A stretch of DNA of 64,000 nt from CAMLQK01 sp035690865 (GTDB lineage: Bacteria > Patescibacteriota > Saccharimonadia > Saccharimonadales > UBA4665). Numbering within the stretch: position 1 is the stretch's first letter; the number at the start of each line of letters is the position of its first letter. Shown here piece after piece: positions 8,667 through 16,451 of this stretch. The position numbers were made by a program, and so were the translations under genes. Under the pieces are notes generated by a model that was given only the letters and a program-made list of their open reading frames with translations, was not told where the DNA came from and did not search any database. The stretch is from the NCBI GenBank assembly GCA_035690865.1, contig DASSKE010000002.1, positions 124,001 to 188,000 of the forward strand. The letters run 5' to 3'.

Positions 8667-10442
8667 ATGAAAGAAATTTGGCGGATCATCACCTTTACCA
8701 AACAATTACGTAAATACTACGCTGTTATTTCAGTGAGTACCATTCTGCTCGCTATTGTAACCCAGCTGCAGCCGATCTTTACCAAGATCGCCATTGATGA
8801 AATTACGAAAGCGCAAGGCGGCGGCCATGTTGATATAGCCTTAGTGGCCTGGATGGCAACGGCTATCTTTTTGACCGATCTAGGCCAAAACCTCATCAGT
8901 AATTATGGTGGCTATTGGGGCGACATGATGTCGGCCCGTCTGCAAAAGCTACTCAGTGAACGCTACTATGAGCATTTGCTCAGCCTGCCGCAAAAATACT
9001 TCGATCAAGAGCTTTCAGGCAAAATAATTAACCGCATGAATCGTGGTATTACGCAAATAAGTACGTTCATGCAAATGCTCAGTAACAACTTTTTACAGTT
9101 CTTATTTAGTACGATCTTTTCGTTGGCGGTAGTAGCGTACTTTAGCTGGCAGGTGGCGCTGATGCTCTTTATGCTGTATCCGGTTTTTGTATATCTCACT
9201 ACGCGCAGCAGCAGTAAGTGGCAAGCTTATCAGGCAACCATTAACCAGGAGCAGGATATCGCCAGTGGTCGCTTTGCGGAGTCAATCGGCCAGGTGCGCG
9301 TCGTAAAAAGCTTTTTGCAGGAGACCCGCGAGTTAAGCTTCCTCAAGAATCGCTTTAGCACCGTAGTCAAAACCACCAAGCCGCAAAGTCGTTATTGGCA
9401 CACACAGGATGTTAAGCGGCGGCTGGTGCTTAATCTGATCTTCTTTGCTGTGTTTGCCTACATATTTATAGAGGCAGCACATGGCAGGTACAGTATCGGT
9501 ACGGCTGTGCTGCTTATTCAATACGCCATGCTTATCCGTATTCCTATCTTTACGATTAGCTTTTTAGTAGACAGCACTCAGCGCGCAATGAGTAACACGC
9601 GAGACTATTTTGAAGCTATGGATGAACAACCCGAACCGCTTACCCACGGACACCCCAGCCTTGCCGTGACAAAGGGTGAGATTGTATTTGACGACGTAAC
9701 CTTTGGCTACGACGAAAAACCGGTGTTGCAAGGCATTAGTTTTACGGCTCAGGCCAATACCAAAATTGCCTTAGTGGGCGAAAGCGGCCAAGGTAAAACA
9801 ACGCTGGCTAACCTGGTGTTGCGTTTATACGATGTGCAAGATGGGCAGATCCGCATTGATGGTCAGAACATTGCCGAGGTACAGCAAAAAAGCTTGCGCC
9901 ATAATATCGGTGTCGTTTTTCAGGATCCGGCGCTTTTTAGCGGTACTATCCGCGATAACATCGCCTATGCTAACCCAGGTGCTGACCAAAAAGATATCGA
10001 AAAAGCCGCAAAAGCTGCGAATGCCCACGAGTTTATTAGCAAGCTCGAAAAAGGCTATGACACCGAGATTGGCGAGCGTGGCCTCAAGCTGAGCGGCGGC
10101 CAGAAACAGCGGATTGCTATTGCGCGGGCAATTCTTAAAGATGCACCAATCCTTATATTAGATGAAGCAACCAGCAGCCTTGATAGCCGGAGCGAGCATA
10201 TGGTACAAGAAGCTTTAGAACGTCTTATGAAAGATCGCACGACGCTGATTATCGCTCATCGCCTGAGCACTATTCAACATGTTGACCAGATTGTAACACT
10301 TGTAAACGGTAAGGTCGCCGAGATTGGTACCCCACAAGAACTGGCCCAGACCGAAGGAGTTTACGCGCAGCTTCTTAAACTACAAGGCAGTAAGACCGAG
10401 GCTACCAAGCGCAAACTTAAGGCGTTTGACCTTGCGGCCTAA
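8667..10442 (+). CDS. ABC exporter, fused membrane and ATPase domains
   Basis: A 591-residue half-transporter of the type I exporter (MsbA/MDR-like) family, working as a dimer in the membrane. About six hydrophobic helices in residues 15-300 are followed by an ATPase domain with Walker A (GESGQGKTT, ~370), Q-loop (VFQDPALFSG), signature LSGGQKQR, Walker B (ILILDEATSSLD) and the H-loop IAHRLST. All catalytic motifs are intact. The substrate is unknown: lipid, drug or peptide are all possible. It is a stand-alone gene with its own -10 box, followed by a Nudix gene that also has its own promoter. Confidence 0.93.
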   Translation: MKEIWRIITFTKQLRKYYAVISVSTILLAIVTQLQPIFTKIAIDEITKAQGGGHVDIALVAWMATAIFLTDLGQNLISNYGGYWGDMMSARLQKLLSERYYEHLLSLPQKYFDQELSGKIINRMNRGITQISTFMQMLSNNFLQFLFSTIFSLAVVAYFSWQVALMLFMLYPVFVYLTTRSSSKWQAYQATINQEQDIASGRFAESIGQVRVVKSFLQETRELSFLKNRFSTVVKTTKPQSRYWHTQDVKRRLVLNLIFFAVFAYIFIEAAHGRYSIGTAVLLIQYAMLIRIPIFTISFLVDSTQRAMSNTRDYFEAMDEQPEPLTHGHPSLAVTKGEIVFDDVTFGYDEKPVLQGISFTAQANTKIALVGESGQGKTTLANLVLRLYDVQDGQIRIDGQNIAEVQQKSLRHNIGVVFQDPALFSGTIRDNIAYANPGADQKDIEKAAKAANAHEFISKLEKGYDTEIGERGLKLSGGQKQRIAIARAILKDAPILILDEATSSLDSRSEHMVQEALERLMKDRTTLIIAHRLSTIQHVDQIVTLVNGKVAEIGTPQELAQTEGVYAQLLKLQGSKTEATKRKLKAFDLAA

Positions 10443-10503
10443 ACAATCCCTATAATCCGGCGCGTGTACTTCCAAAAAGCTGGCGCTTGGGCGAGCAAAG
10501 GTC

Positions 10504-10509
10504 TATACT
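10504..10509 (+). promoter_or_regulatory. -10 box TATACT of the Nudix gene
   Basis: TATACT 10 nt before the ATG at 10520. It argues against the longer in-frame reading from TTG 10487. Confidence 0.55.
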
Positions 10510-10519
10510 AAAAATAGGT

Positions 10520-10966
10520 ATGAGACGTGCAGTGAGGGCATTGGTCGTACACGATGGTCACTTACTAGTGATGCATCGTAACAAGTTTGGTGAGCAATAC
10601 TACACCTTACTTGGAGGCGGCGTTGACTTGGGCGAAGACCTTGTTCCAGCGCTCATGCGTGAGATACAAGAAGAAGCTGGCATCGAGCTGGCATCGCCGC
10701 AACTCGTGCTCGTAGAAGAAGCCGGTGTTCCATACGGTAATCAGTATATTTATCAGTGTCAATACGTGCGCGGCACGCCACAGCTGCATACCGATTCGGA
10801 GGAGGCAAAAATTCACGCCCTCGGCCAGAACCTATACACGCCCATGTGGTTGCCGCTATCCGAGCTACCCAAAGTCCGGTTCCGGTCTGAAAAGCTCAAA
10901 CAGGCAATCTTGCATGGCTTGCAGCATGGCTTTCAGCAGCCTCCACAGATCATTCATACCGCCTAA
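10520..10966 (+). CDS. Nudix hydrolase
   Basis: A 148-residue cytoplasmic hydrolase of nucleoside-diphosphate-linked compounds. The Nudix box is perfect: G-x5-E-x7-REIQEEAGI within residues ~37-60, giving the metal-binding RExxEE helix. The substrate (oxidised dNTP, sugar nucleotide or other) cannot be read from the sequence. The start is set at ATG 10520 (MRRAVRALVV), just before the first beta strand; the longer frame from TTG 10487 would run through the -10 box. It stands 23 nt upstream of the FKBP gene, possibly co-transcribed. Confidence 0.9.
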   Translation: MRRAVRALVVHDGHLLVMHRNKFGEQYYTLLGGGVDLGEDLVPALMREIQEEAGIELASPQLVLVEEAGVPYGNQYIYQCQYVRGTPQLHTDSEEAKIHALGQNLYTPMWLPLSELPKVRFRSEKLKQAILHGLQHGFQQPPQIIHTA

Positions 10967-10989
10967 GAATACAGTAAAAGGGAATATCC

Positions 10990-11532
10990 ATGAGCAGCAA
11001 GCGCGAACGAGTTTTTGTTTTAACCGGCCTAATAGTATTTATTATTTCTACCTGTAGCTTCAGTGCGCTGGTTATCTGGACCATGACCAAAGGTAACGAT
11101 AGCAAGGACACAACAAGCAGTAATACGAATAAGGAGAAAAAAGTGGATCAAAAAGATAAACTAGAGGGAACAAAGCTCAAAGATTTTGGCCCGGTAAGTG
11201 ATGTAAAAGAACTTAAAATAACCGACCTCCAAGAAGGCAAGGGCAGCGTCGTCAAAGCCGGTGACACCGTGACCGTTGACTACACGGGTGCAGTTGCGGC
11301 GACAGGTGTTATTTTTCAGAGTTCCATTGATAGCGGTCAGCCAGTTACTTTTAGCCTTGACCAGGTTATCGATGGCTGGAAAGAAGGTATGGTCGGTATG
11401 AAGATTGGTGGCAAACGCCGACTGATTATTCCGGCAGATAAAGCCTATGGCGCTAACCCACCACAGAATTCCGGCATCCCTGCTAATGCGCCCCTAGTGT
11501 TTGACGTTACACTATACTCTATTGGGCAGTAA
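10990..11532 (+). CDS. Membrane-anchored FKBP-type peptidyl-prolyl isomerase
   Basis: 180 residues. An N-terminal membrane segment (~9-31) is followed by a Ser/Thr/Lys-rich linker and a C-terminal FKBP domain (~75-180) with GDTVTVDYTG, VIDGWKEGMVGMKIGGKRRLIIP and the closing FDVTLYSIG strand. It should sit outside the cell membrane and help fold exported proteins. The domain is complete and keeps the aromatic pocket residues (Y, F, W, I, Y, F). GGGAA 5-9 nt before the ATG could act as a weak ribosome site. Confidence 0.92.
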   Translation: MSSKRERVFVLTGLIVFIISTCSFSALVIWTMTKGNDSKDTTSSNTNKEKKVDQKDKLEGTKLKDFGPVSDVKELKITDLQEGKGSVVKAGDTVTVDYTGAVAATGVIFQSSIDSGQPVTFSLDQVIDGWKEGMVGMKIGGKRRLIIPADKAYGANPPQNSGIPANAPLVFDVTLYSIGQ

Positions 11533-11547
11533 TATGTAAAAAACACA

Positions 11548-11586
11548 ATATATAGTGCGCTTGATGTAGGCATAAACGCTATATAT
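11548..11586. promoter_or_regulatory. Inverted repeat overlapping the promoter of the redox gene pair
   Basis: ATATATAG (11548-11555) and CTATATAT (11579-11586) form an inverted repeat, extendable by two pairs inward (one G-T). The right arm overlaps a TATAAT -10 box at 11584-11589. It could be an operator for the glutaredoxin-like/trxB genes, or just AT-rich symmetry. Confidence 0.35.
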
Positions 11587-11628
11587 AATGAAAACGTAAG
11601 CAAAAAACAAAGTGAGGGGGATAAAGAG

Positions 11629-11877
11629 GTGGCAAAAAATATAACAATCTTTACGACGACAACCTGCGGTTCATGCGGTATGGTCAAAAAGTACTTGGCC
11701 GCTAAAGGCCATCGCTACGACGAGGTAAACGTAGACCATTTTCCGGAGCGACAAGCCGAAGCAATCGCATTAAGCGGTGCGATGACCGTGCCGATTACAG
11801 TTGTTACTAAAGACGACGATAGCAAAGAGGTTGTAATTGGCTACAACTTAGCCAAATTGGCACCGGCTATTGCCTAA
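11629..11877 (+). CDS. Glutaredoxin-like thiol-disulfide protein
   Basis: 82 residues, thioredoxin fold. ITIFTTTTCGSCGMVKKYL carries a CGSC redox motif at residues ~13-16, and the family TVPITVV cis-Pro strand follows. Such small NrdH/glutaredoxin-like proteins shuttle electrons to target enzymes and can be reduced by thioredoxin reductase. That enzyme is the next gene, 14 nt downstream, so the pair likely forms one redox unit. The GTG start at 11629 has AGGGGG 8 nt upstream; there is no ATG option before the first strand. Confidence 0.88.
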   Translation: MAKNITIFTTTTCGSCGMVKKYLAAKGHRYDEVNVDHFPERQAEAIALSGAMTVPITVVTKDDDSKEVVIGYNLAKLAPAIA

Positions 11878-11891
11878 TATCTAGGATTATT

Positions 11892-12851
11892 ATGAGCGAA
11901 ACGCAAGAAATACCCACCCATCAAGTTGTTATCGTCGGTGCCGGGCCGGCAGCCTTGGCGGCCGCAGTATATACTACACGTGAAGATATTGAGACGCGAC
12001 TTTTTGAGCGTGGCGTCGTTGGCGGCCTGGCGGCAATTACCGACTGGGTTGATAATTATCCGGGCTTTCCCGATGGCTTGCAGGGACTGGAACTGGCCGA
12101 AAACTTGCGCAAACAAGCTGAACGTTTTGGTGCGGTTATTGATCTTGGCGAAGTAACTAAGATTACCGACGAAGGTGAATATAAATTGCTTGAAACTACC
12201 GATGGTCCTGTTCGCGCAAAAGTAGTGCTCCTTGCTACGGGCTGTGATTATAAAAAGATCGGCGTACCAGGCGAGCAAGAATACTATGCACGCGGTGTTC
12301 ACTATTGCGCTACCTGTGACGGTGCATTTTACCGCGACAAGCGAATCGTTTCGGTGGGCGGCGGTAACTCTTCCATCCAGGAATCTATGTTCTTGACCAG
12401 ATTTGCTTCGCACGTCGATATCTTGGTACGTAGCGACAAAATGCGCGCCTCCGAAATATTACAGCACGAGCTCGAAAAGTTCAAAGATAAAATCACGGTG
12501 CATTTTAATACGACGACCGACGAAATTGTAGGAGAGAACGGTAAGGTGACCAAAGTAATCGGTACCGACACTACAACCGGTAAAAAAGTGGAGTTCCCCA
12601 CCGATGGTGTATTTGTGTTTGTAGGCCTTAAACCGAATACCGACTTTTTGAAAGACAGTGCTATCGAGTTGGATGACCGCGGTTTTGTAAAAACCAACGA
12701 ACGCCTCGAAACCTCAATGCCTGGCGTATTCGCCGCCGGTGATGTTCGTAGCGGTGCTACTATGCAGATTGCCACTGCCACTGGAGAAGGCGCTTCGGCG
12801 GCGCTCTATATCCGCGAATATCTAACAGGCCACACTAAAGATATTCAATAG
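11892..12851 (+). CDS. trxB: Thioredoxin reductase
   Basis: A 319-residue NADPH-dependent flavoenzyme that reduces thioredoxin-like proteins. N-terminal FAD-binding GAGPAALAAAVY (~16-27), redox centre CATCDG (~138-143), NADP-binding GGGNSSIQE (~156), and the closing FAD motif GVFAAGDVR. Length and motifs are normal. It follows the glutaredoxin-like gene by 14 nt and has TAGGA 6 nt before its ATG. Its stop codon abuts the stop of the convergent ferredoxin-reductase-like gene exactly. Confidence 0.96.
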   Translation: MSETQEIPTHQVVIVGAGPAALAAAVYTTREDIETRLFERGVVGGLAAITDWVDNYPGFPDGLQGLELAENLRKQAERFGAVIDLGEVTKITDEGEYKLLETTDGPVRAKVVLLATGCDYKKIGVPGEQEYYARGVHYCATCDGAFYRDKRIVSVGGGNSSIQESMFLTRFASHVDILVRSDKMRASEILQHELEKFKDKITVHFNTTTDEIVGENGKVTKVIGTDTTTGKKVEFPTDGVFVFVGLKPNTDFLKDSAIELDDRGFVKTNERLETSMPGVFAAGDVRSGATMQIATATGEGASAALYIREYLTGHTKDIQ

Positions 12852-13523
12852 CTAATAGCCTGGAAAGTAATCAAGCACAATCTGCTGGCGGTTTATACCA
12901 TGTGCCAGCAGATTTTCCATGGTGGCAATAACCGGCGGTTCTGGCCCGGAAAGATAAAACATACTTTCTGCAGGCGAAGGCACGGTAGTTAAGATGTGGT
13001 CTGTAAAATGGCTAATCCTACCCAGAGTGGTCGAAAGTGGTGTTTTGTGGTGAGGGATAGCGTCCAGGATATCGGTAAAAAGATATTCCGTGGGCGTGGC
13101 TACATGGAATGAGGTAAGGTGGCCCCGTTGCTCATGTTGCGCTTGACAGACCATACTTCTCATGGGGGTAATACCTATACCAAAGGCTACGAGTACGCCT
13201 GGCACAGTGGTCAGGCGCGGTAGTACAAAATCACCTATTGGCTCCGAGATATGGAGCAAAGAGCCTGGCTTAACGGCCATGAGGGCACGCTTAAAACTGC
13301 TGCAAGTTGCTGGAATGCGCATGGTAAATAACAGCGGCGTTCCTTCGTGGGGCGCAGAGGCGATGCTCAGCCAACGACGATCACCGCGGCTGTCCATGGG
13401 TGTGTGCGGTACGGTCAGCTCTACGTATTGACCGGCAATATAGTGCAGCGGCTGCTGTGGCTCAAACCAAAAAGCCCAAATGTCGTTGATGACATGCTCT
13501 TTCGCCGTAAGTTGCACTAACAC
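12852..13523 (-). CDS. Ferredoxin-NADP reductase-like FAD/NAD-binding protein
   Basis: 223 residues, FNR superfamily. The flavin-binding region has AGQYVEL and RWLSIASAP (R-x-[YL]-[ST]-type). The NAD(P)-binding half has GIGITPMRSM and ends in an aromatic C-terminus (DYFPGY). It moves electrons between NAD(P)H and a protein or small acceptor, partner unknown; no iron-sulfur domain is attached. GTG start at 13523, with AAGGAG overlapping the end of the upstream GDPD gene 9 nt before it, so the two are one operon. Confidence 0.87.
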   Translation of the reverse strand: MLVQLTAKEHVINDIWAFWFEPQQPLHYIAGQYVELTVPHTPMDSRGDRRWLSIASAPHEGTPLLFTMRIPATCSSFKRALMAVKPGSLLHISEPIGDFVLPRLTTVPGVLVAFGIGITPMRSMVCQAQHEQRGHLTSFHVATPTEYLFTDILDAIPHHKTPLSTTLGRISHFTDHILTTVPSPAESMFYLSGPEPPVIATMENLLAHGINRQQIVLDYFPGY

Positions 13524-13529
13524 CCGAGG

Positions 13530-14213
13530 CTACTCCTTGGCAAACAAATCTGGTCGGTCGGTGATAACGCCAGCCAATCCGGCAGCTTGTAGTTTCGCGG
13601 CCCGAACGGGCTGATTAACGGTATACGCATATACGTTGTAGCCACGGTGTGTGGCCTTACGGATAAAGCTTTGACGCAAGAAGATATGGTTTAAGCTGAT
13701 AGTGTGTGTATCTACTCCTTGAGCACGGCGCAAGGCCCGGCGGCCCGAAAAATGCTCAATCACAACGCAGGGAATTTGCGGCATGGCTGCATGAAGTGCC
13801 TCAAGTGTACGCTGGCTAAATGAACCAAACGAAAAGTCCTGGGGTTGCCAGCCAGCATCCAAAAAGCTTTGCACAATAGCAACAACCGGCTCAATGGGCA
13901 CAGCGGCCTTAACCTCGATCATCAGCGGCACGCGCCTATTAATAAGACTAATCGCTTCGTCCAAGAAGGCAACATCAGGCTTGGCGGCTTTAATAGAACG
14001 CTTTGACAAAAACGCTACGAGTTGTAATTTAGCCCCAACAGGCATCACTCGGTCGTGTAAGAGCACGACGACCCCATCTTTACTCAATCGTACGTCGATT
14101 TCAATCTCATCAACGCCGGCATCGAGGGCTGCGCTAATAGCAGCCAAAGTGTTCTCTGGAGCTAACCCTCGAGCTCCTCTGTGTCCAACAATTTTCATAC
14201 AATCGCTTCCCAT
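13530..14213 (-). CDS. Glycerophosphodiester phosphodiesterase family protein
   Basis: About 227 residues, TIM-barrel GDPD family, which cleaves glycerophosphodiesters to glycerol 3-phosphate and an alcohol. The signature VGHRGARGLAPENTLAA near the N-terminus, EIEIDVRLSKDG and VLLHD carry the two catalytic His and the metal ligands. No signal peptide, so cytoplasmic. Two close starts exist: ATG 14213, 7 nt after TATTGT as in other leaderless genes, and ATG 14198, which gives the more usual MKIVGHRG start. I prefer 14213 on promoter geometry. It is divergent from ppa. Confidence 0.9.
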   Translation of the reverse strand: MGSDCMKIVGHRGARGLAPENTLAAISAALDAGVDEIEIDVRLSKDGVVVLLHDRVMPVGAKLQLVAFLSKRSIKAAKPDVAFLDEAISLINRRVPLMIEVKAAVPIEPVVAIVQSFLDAGWQPQDFSFGSFSQRTLEALHAAMPQIPCVVIEHFSGRRALRRAQGVDTHTISLNHIFLRQSFIRKATHRGYNVYAYTVNQPVRAAKLQAAGLAGVITDRPDLFAKE

Positions 14214-14219
14214 GTAGTG

Positions 14220-14226
14220 TACAATA
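14220..14226. promoter_or_regulatory. Shared symmetrical -10 element between the GDPD gene and ppa
   Basis: TACAATA reads as TACAAT on the plus strand (toward ppa) and as TATTGT on the minus strand, 7 nt before the GDPD ATG. One near-palindromic -10 box may therefore fire both ways. Confidence 0.5.
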
Positions 14227-14275
14227 CTTAGTGACACATAAGCTAGTTGTTAAATCACCAAAAGGAGTTTGTAAT

Positions 14276-14815
14276 ATGGCTGATTTTAACCAGGTATTGA
14301 CCCCCGGTAGCTACCAGGATGGCACCGTTAATACTGTTGTAGAAATTTCTGAAGGCTCATTCCTCAAAATTGAATGGGACCGCAAACGCGCTGCCTTTAT
14401 GCTTGACCGTGTAGAGCCAGCTATTTTTGCCAAGCCAGTTAACTACGGTTTTATTCCGCAGACGCTTGACGAGGACGGCGATGAGCTCGACACGCTCATT
14501 GTTTGCGACGAGCCAATTCCCACAGGTGTATGGTTGGAAGCTAAAATTGTCGGCTTGCTCAAGTTTGAAGACGGCGGCGAAATGGACCACAAAGTGGTGG
14601 TTGTGCCAGTTGACGACCGCAATACAGGCGACAGCATTAATTCGCTTGAAGATTTGGGCGAACGCTGGAAACAAAAGATCGAGCATCACTTTACGCACTA
14701 CAAAGACCTCAAAAAGCCTGGCACGACAATTGTCGAAGGCTGGGGCGACGTAGAAGAAGCCAAGGCTTGTATTGCTGAATCTATTGAGCGCTGGAACCAA
14801 CAGCAAGCCGCTTAG
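14276..14815 (+). CDS. ppa: Inorganic pyrophosphatase (family I)
   Basis: A 179-residue soluble enzyme that splits pyrophosphate and pulls biosynthetic reactions forward. Family I features: FLKIEWDRKRAAFMLDR (with the K and R of the active site), PVNYGFIPQTLDEDGDELDTLIV (the D-x-D-x-x-D-type metal motif) and DHKVVVVPVDD. The ATG at 14276 is chosen over upstream in-frame codons because AAAGGAG lies 8 nt before it. It therefore has a normal ~45-nt leader, unlike many neighbours. A strong terminator follows. Confidence 0.96.
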   Translation: MADFNQVLTPGSYQDGTVNTVVEISEGSFLKIEWDRKRAAFMLDRVEPAIFAKPVNYGFIPQTLDEDGDELDTLIVCDEPIPTGVWLEAKIVGLLKFEDGGEMDHKVVVVPVDDRNTGDSINSLEDLGERWKQKIEHHFTHYKDLKKPGTTIVEGWGDVEEAKACIAESIERWNQQQAA

Positions 14816-14841
14816 GTTTGTACGCTGGTTGTAATCTAAAA

Positions 14842-14874
14842 AGCCCCTTGCGTCGCGAGGGGCTCTCCTTTTAC
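14842..14874 (+). terminator. Rho-independent terminator after ppa
   Basis: Stem of nine pairs, AGCCCCTTG with CGAGGGGCT including one T-G pair, and a five-base loop at 14842-14864. A T-rich run (tctcctttt) follows. Confidence 0.85.
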
Positions 14875-14877
14875 AAT
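14872..14877 (+). promoter_or_regulatory. Possible -10 box TACAAT of gap
   Basis: TACAAT directly after the ppa terminator. A start near 14884 would leave a ~37-nt leader with AAAAGGAT before the gap ATG. Confidence 0.45.
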
Positions 14878-14920
14878 AAGACCATAAGCATTATGCGAGA
14901 GTAAAAGGATAAGGATTGCC

Positions 14921-15964
14921 ATGAAAACACGTATCGCCATAAATGGGTTCGGCCGAATTGGCCGCAATGCCTTTAAGGTGGCTTTTGACCGCAGCGATGT
15001 TGAAATCGTTGCCCTCAACGATCTTACTGACACTAAAACACTGGCCCATTTGCTCAAGTACGATAGCAATTACGGTACCTACGTGCACGACGTATCGTAT
15101 GACGACGAACATATTATTGTTGATGGCACTAAAATTACCGTACTGGCCGAAAAAGACCCTGCCGCTTTGCCCTGGAAAGACATGAATGTTGATGTGGTTA
15201 TTGAATCAACCGGCTTTTTTGTTGACCCTGCAAAGGCAAGAGCTCACATTGACCCAGCTGGTGCGAGGCGCGTTGTTATCAGCGCACCGGCTAAAGGCGA
15301 AGGCGCGTCCACCGTTGTTTTGGGTGTAAACGAGGATGTCCTGTCTGAGGAAGAGACAGGCGTCATCAGTAATGCCTCATGTACCACAAACTGCATTTCG
15401 CCGGTTGCGGCGATTATCGAGAACCACTTTGGTATTGAAAAAGCTTTTATGACAACGACGCACAGCTACACTGCCAGCCAACGATTGCAGGATGCTCCTG
15501 CCAAAGATTTGCGTGAGGCGCGTAGCGCGGCTGAAAATATTATTCCTACCACAACCGGTGCTTCTATTGCGGCAGCCAAGGCATTGCCGGCACTGGAGGG
15601 AATATTTGGCGGTTTGAGTATCCGTGTTCCCACGCCAGTTGTCAGCCTGTGTGACTTTACGATTGTTACCAAGCGCAATGTGTCCGTCGAAGAGGTAAAC
15701 GAAGTCTTTAAAAAGGCTGCAAAAGAGCCATACTTCCAGGGCATTTTGGATGCGACCGAAGAGGAGCTGGTGAGCAGCGACTACATTGGCAACAGCCACT
15801 CAGCAATTGTAGATCTCAAGCTTACTGCCGTAACGGGTGGTAACTTGCTCAAAGTAGTAGCTTGGTACGATAACGAGTGGGGATACAGCAATCGCCTAGT
15901 AGAAGTGACTGTTGATGTGGGCAAGGTGCTGCGCGAAAAAGAAGGCGCACCAGCGGAGCAATAA
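14921..15964 (+). CDS. gap: Glyceraldehyde-3-phosphate dehydrogenase
   Basis: 347 residues, oxidative phosphorylation of glyceraldehyde 3-phosphate in lower glycolysis. N-terminal dinucleotide fold INGFGRIGRNAF, catalytic SNASCTTNC (Cys ~150) and the His of TTTHSYTASQ; the C-terminal AWYDNEWGYSNR is intact. Asp in ALNDLTD at the end of the second strand fits NAD rather than NADP preference. AAGGAT lies ~8-13 nt before the ATG. The stop overlaps the rpiB ATG by one base, so the two are co-translated. Confidence 0.97.
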   Translation: MKTRIAINGFGRIGRNAFKVAFDRSDVEIVALNDLTDTKTLAHLLKYDSNYGTYVHDVSYDDEHIIVDGTKITVLAEKDPAALPWKDMNVDVVIESTGFFVDPAKARAHIDPAGARRVVISAPAKGEGASTVVLGVNEDVLSEEETGVISNASCTTNCISPVAAIIENHFGIEKAFMTTTHSYTASQRLQDAPAKDLREARSAAENIIPTTTGASIAAAKALPALEGIFGGLSIRVPTPVVSLCDFTIVTKRNVSVEEVNEVFKKAAKEPYFQGILDATEEELVSSDYIGNSHSAIVDLKLTAVTGGNLLKVVAWYDNEWGYSNRLVEVTVDVGKVLREKEGAPAEQ

Positions 15965-16410
15965 TGCAGGTTTTTATTGGTGCTGACCATAACGGATTTG
16001 ACATGAAAGCCTTTTTGGCGGATGCACTTGCCCGCCAGGGCATCAACGTGCACGATGAAGGTGACGCACAATTGAAGCCGGAAGATGATTTTCCGCAGTT
16101 TGCCGCTAAAACAGTGCAGGCGCTGTTGGCAAGCGGCGATCAAGACGCCCGAGGGATTCTTATTTGTGGTAGTGGCCAGGGTATGTGCATTGCGGCGAAC
16201 CGCTTTAAGGGAATTCGCGCCAGCCTTGTATGGAACGAGCACGAAGCCATTGCCGCCCGTAACGATGACGACAGTAATGTGCTGTGTTTGCCCGCCCGTT
16301 CAATGAGTAATGACGAAGCGTTGCGCGTTGCCCAAGTATGGCTCAATACTGCCTTTGCCGGCGCAGCACGTTTTAGGCGCCGTATCGCAGAGCTAGACCA
16401 ACTCACGTAA
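15964..16410 (+). CDS. rpiB: Ribose-5-phosphate isomerase B
   Basis: 148 residues, RpiB/LacAB family, interconverting ribose 5-phosphate and ribulose 5-phosphate. GADHNGFDMK and the catalytic-cysteine loop CGSGQGMCIAANRFKGIRA (usually CGTGIGM) are clear. The usual HNDAN-type segment reads DDDSN here, so the His that helps open the sugar ring in characterised enzymes seems replaced by Asp. Substrate choice or mechanism may be shifted, or it may be a LacA/B-like isomerase. It overlaps gap by one base (TAATG). Confidence 0.88.
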   Translation: MQVFIGADHNGFDMKAFLADALARQGINVHDEGDAQLKPEDDFPQFAAKTVQALLASGDQDARGILICGSGQGMCIAANRFKGIRASLVWNEHEAIAARNDDDSNVLCLPARSMSNDEALRVAQVWLNTAFAGAARFRRRIAELDQLT

Positions 16411-16438
16411 GTTCCTAGTACAAACTAACAATAAGCGG

Positions 16439-16444
16439 TATGAT
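16439..16444 (+). promoter_or_regulatory. -10 box TATGAT before the epimerase gene
   Basis: TATGAT exactly 7 nt before ATG 16452. It overlaps an upstream in-frame ATG at 16440, which makes that start unlikely. Confidence 0.55.
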
Positions 16445-16451
16445 GGGTGGT

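Noticed and set aside
9825..10028. Minus-strand frame inside the ABC transporter ATPase
   Set aside because: Opposite the Walker and signature motifs; no start signals.
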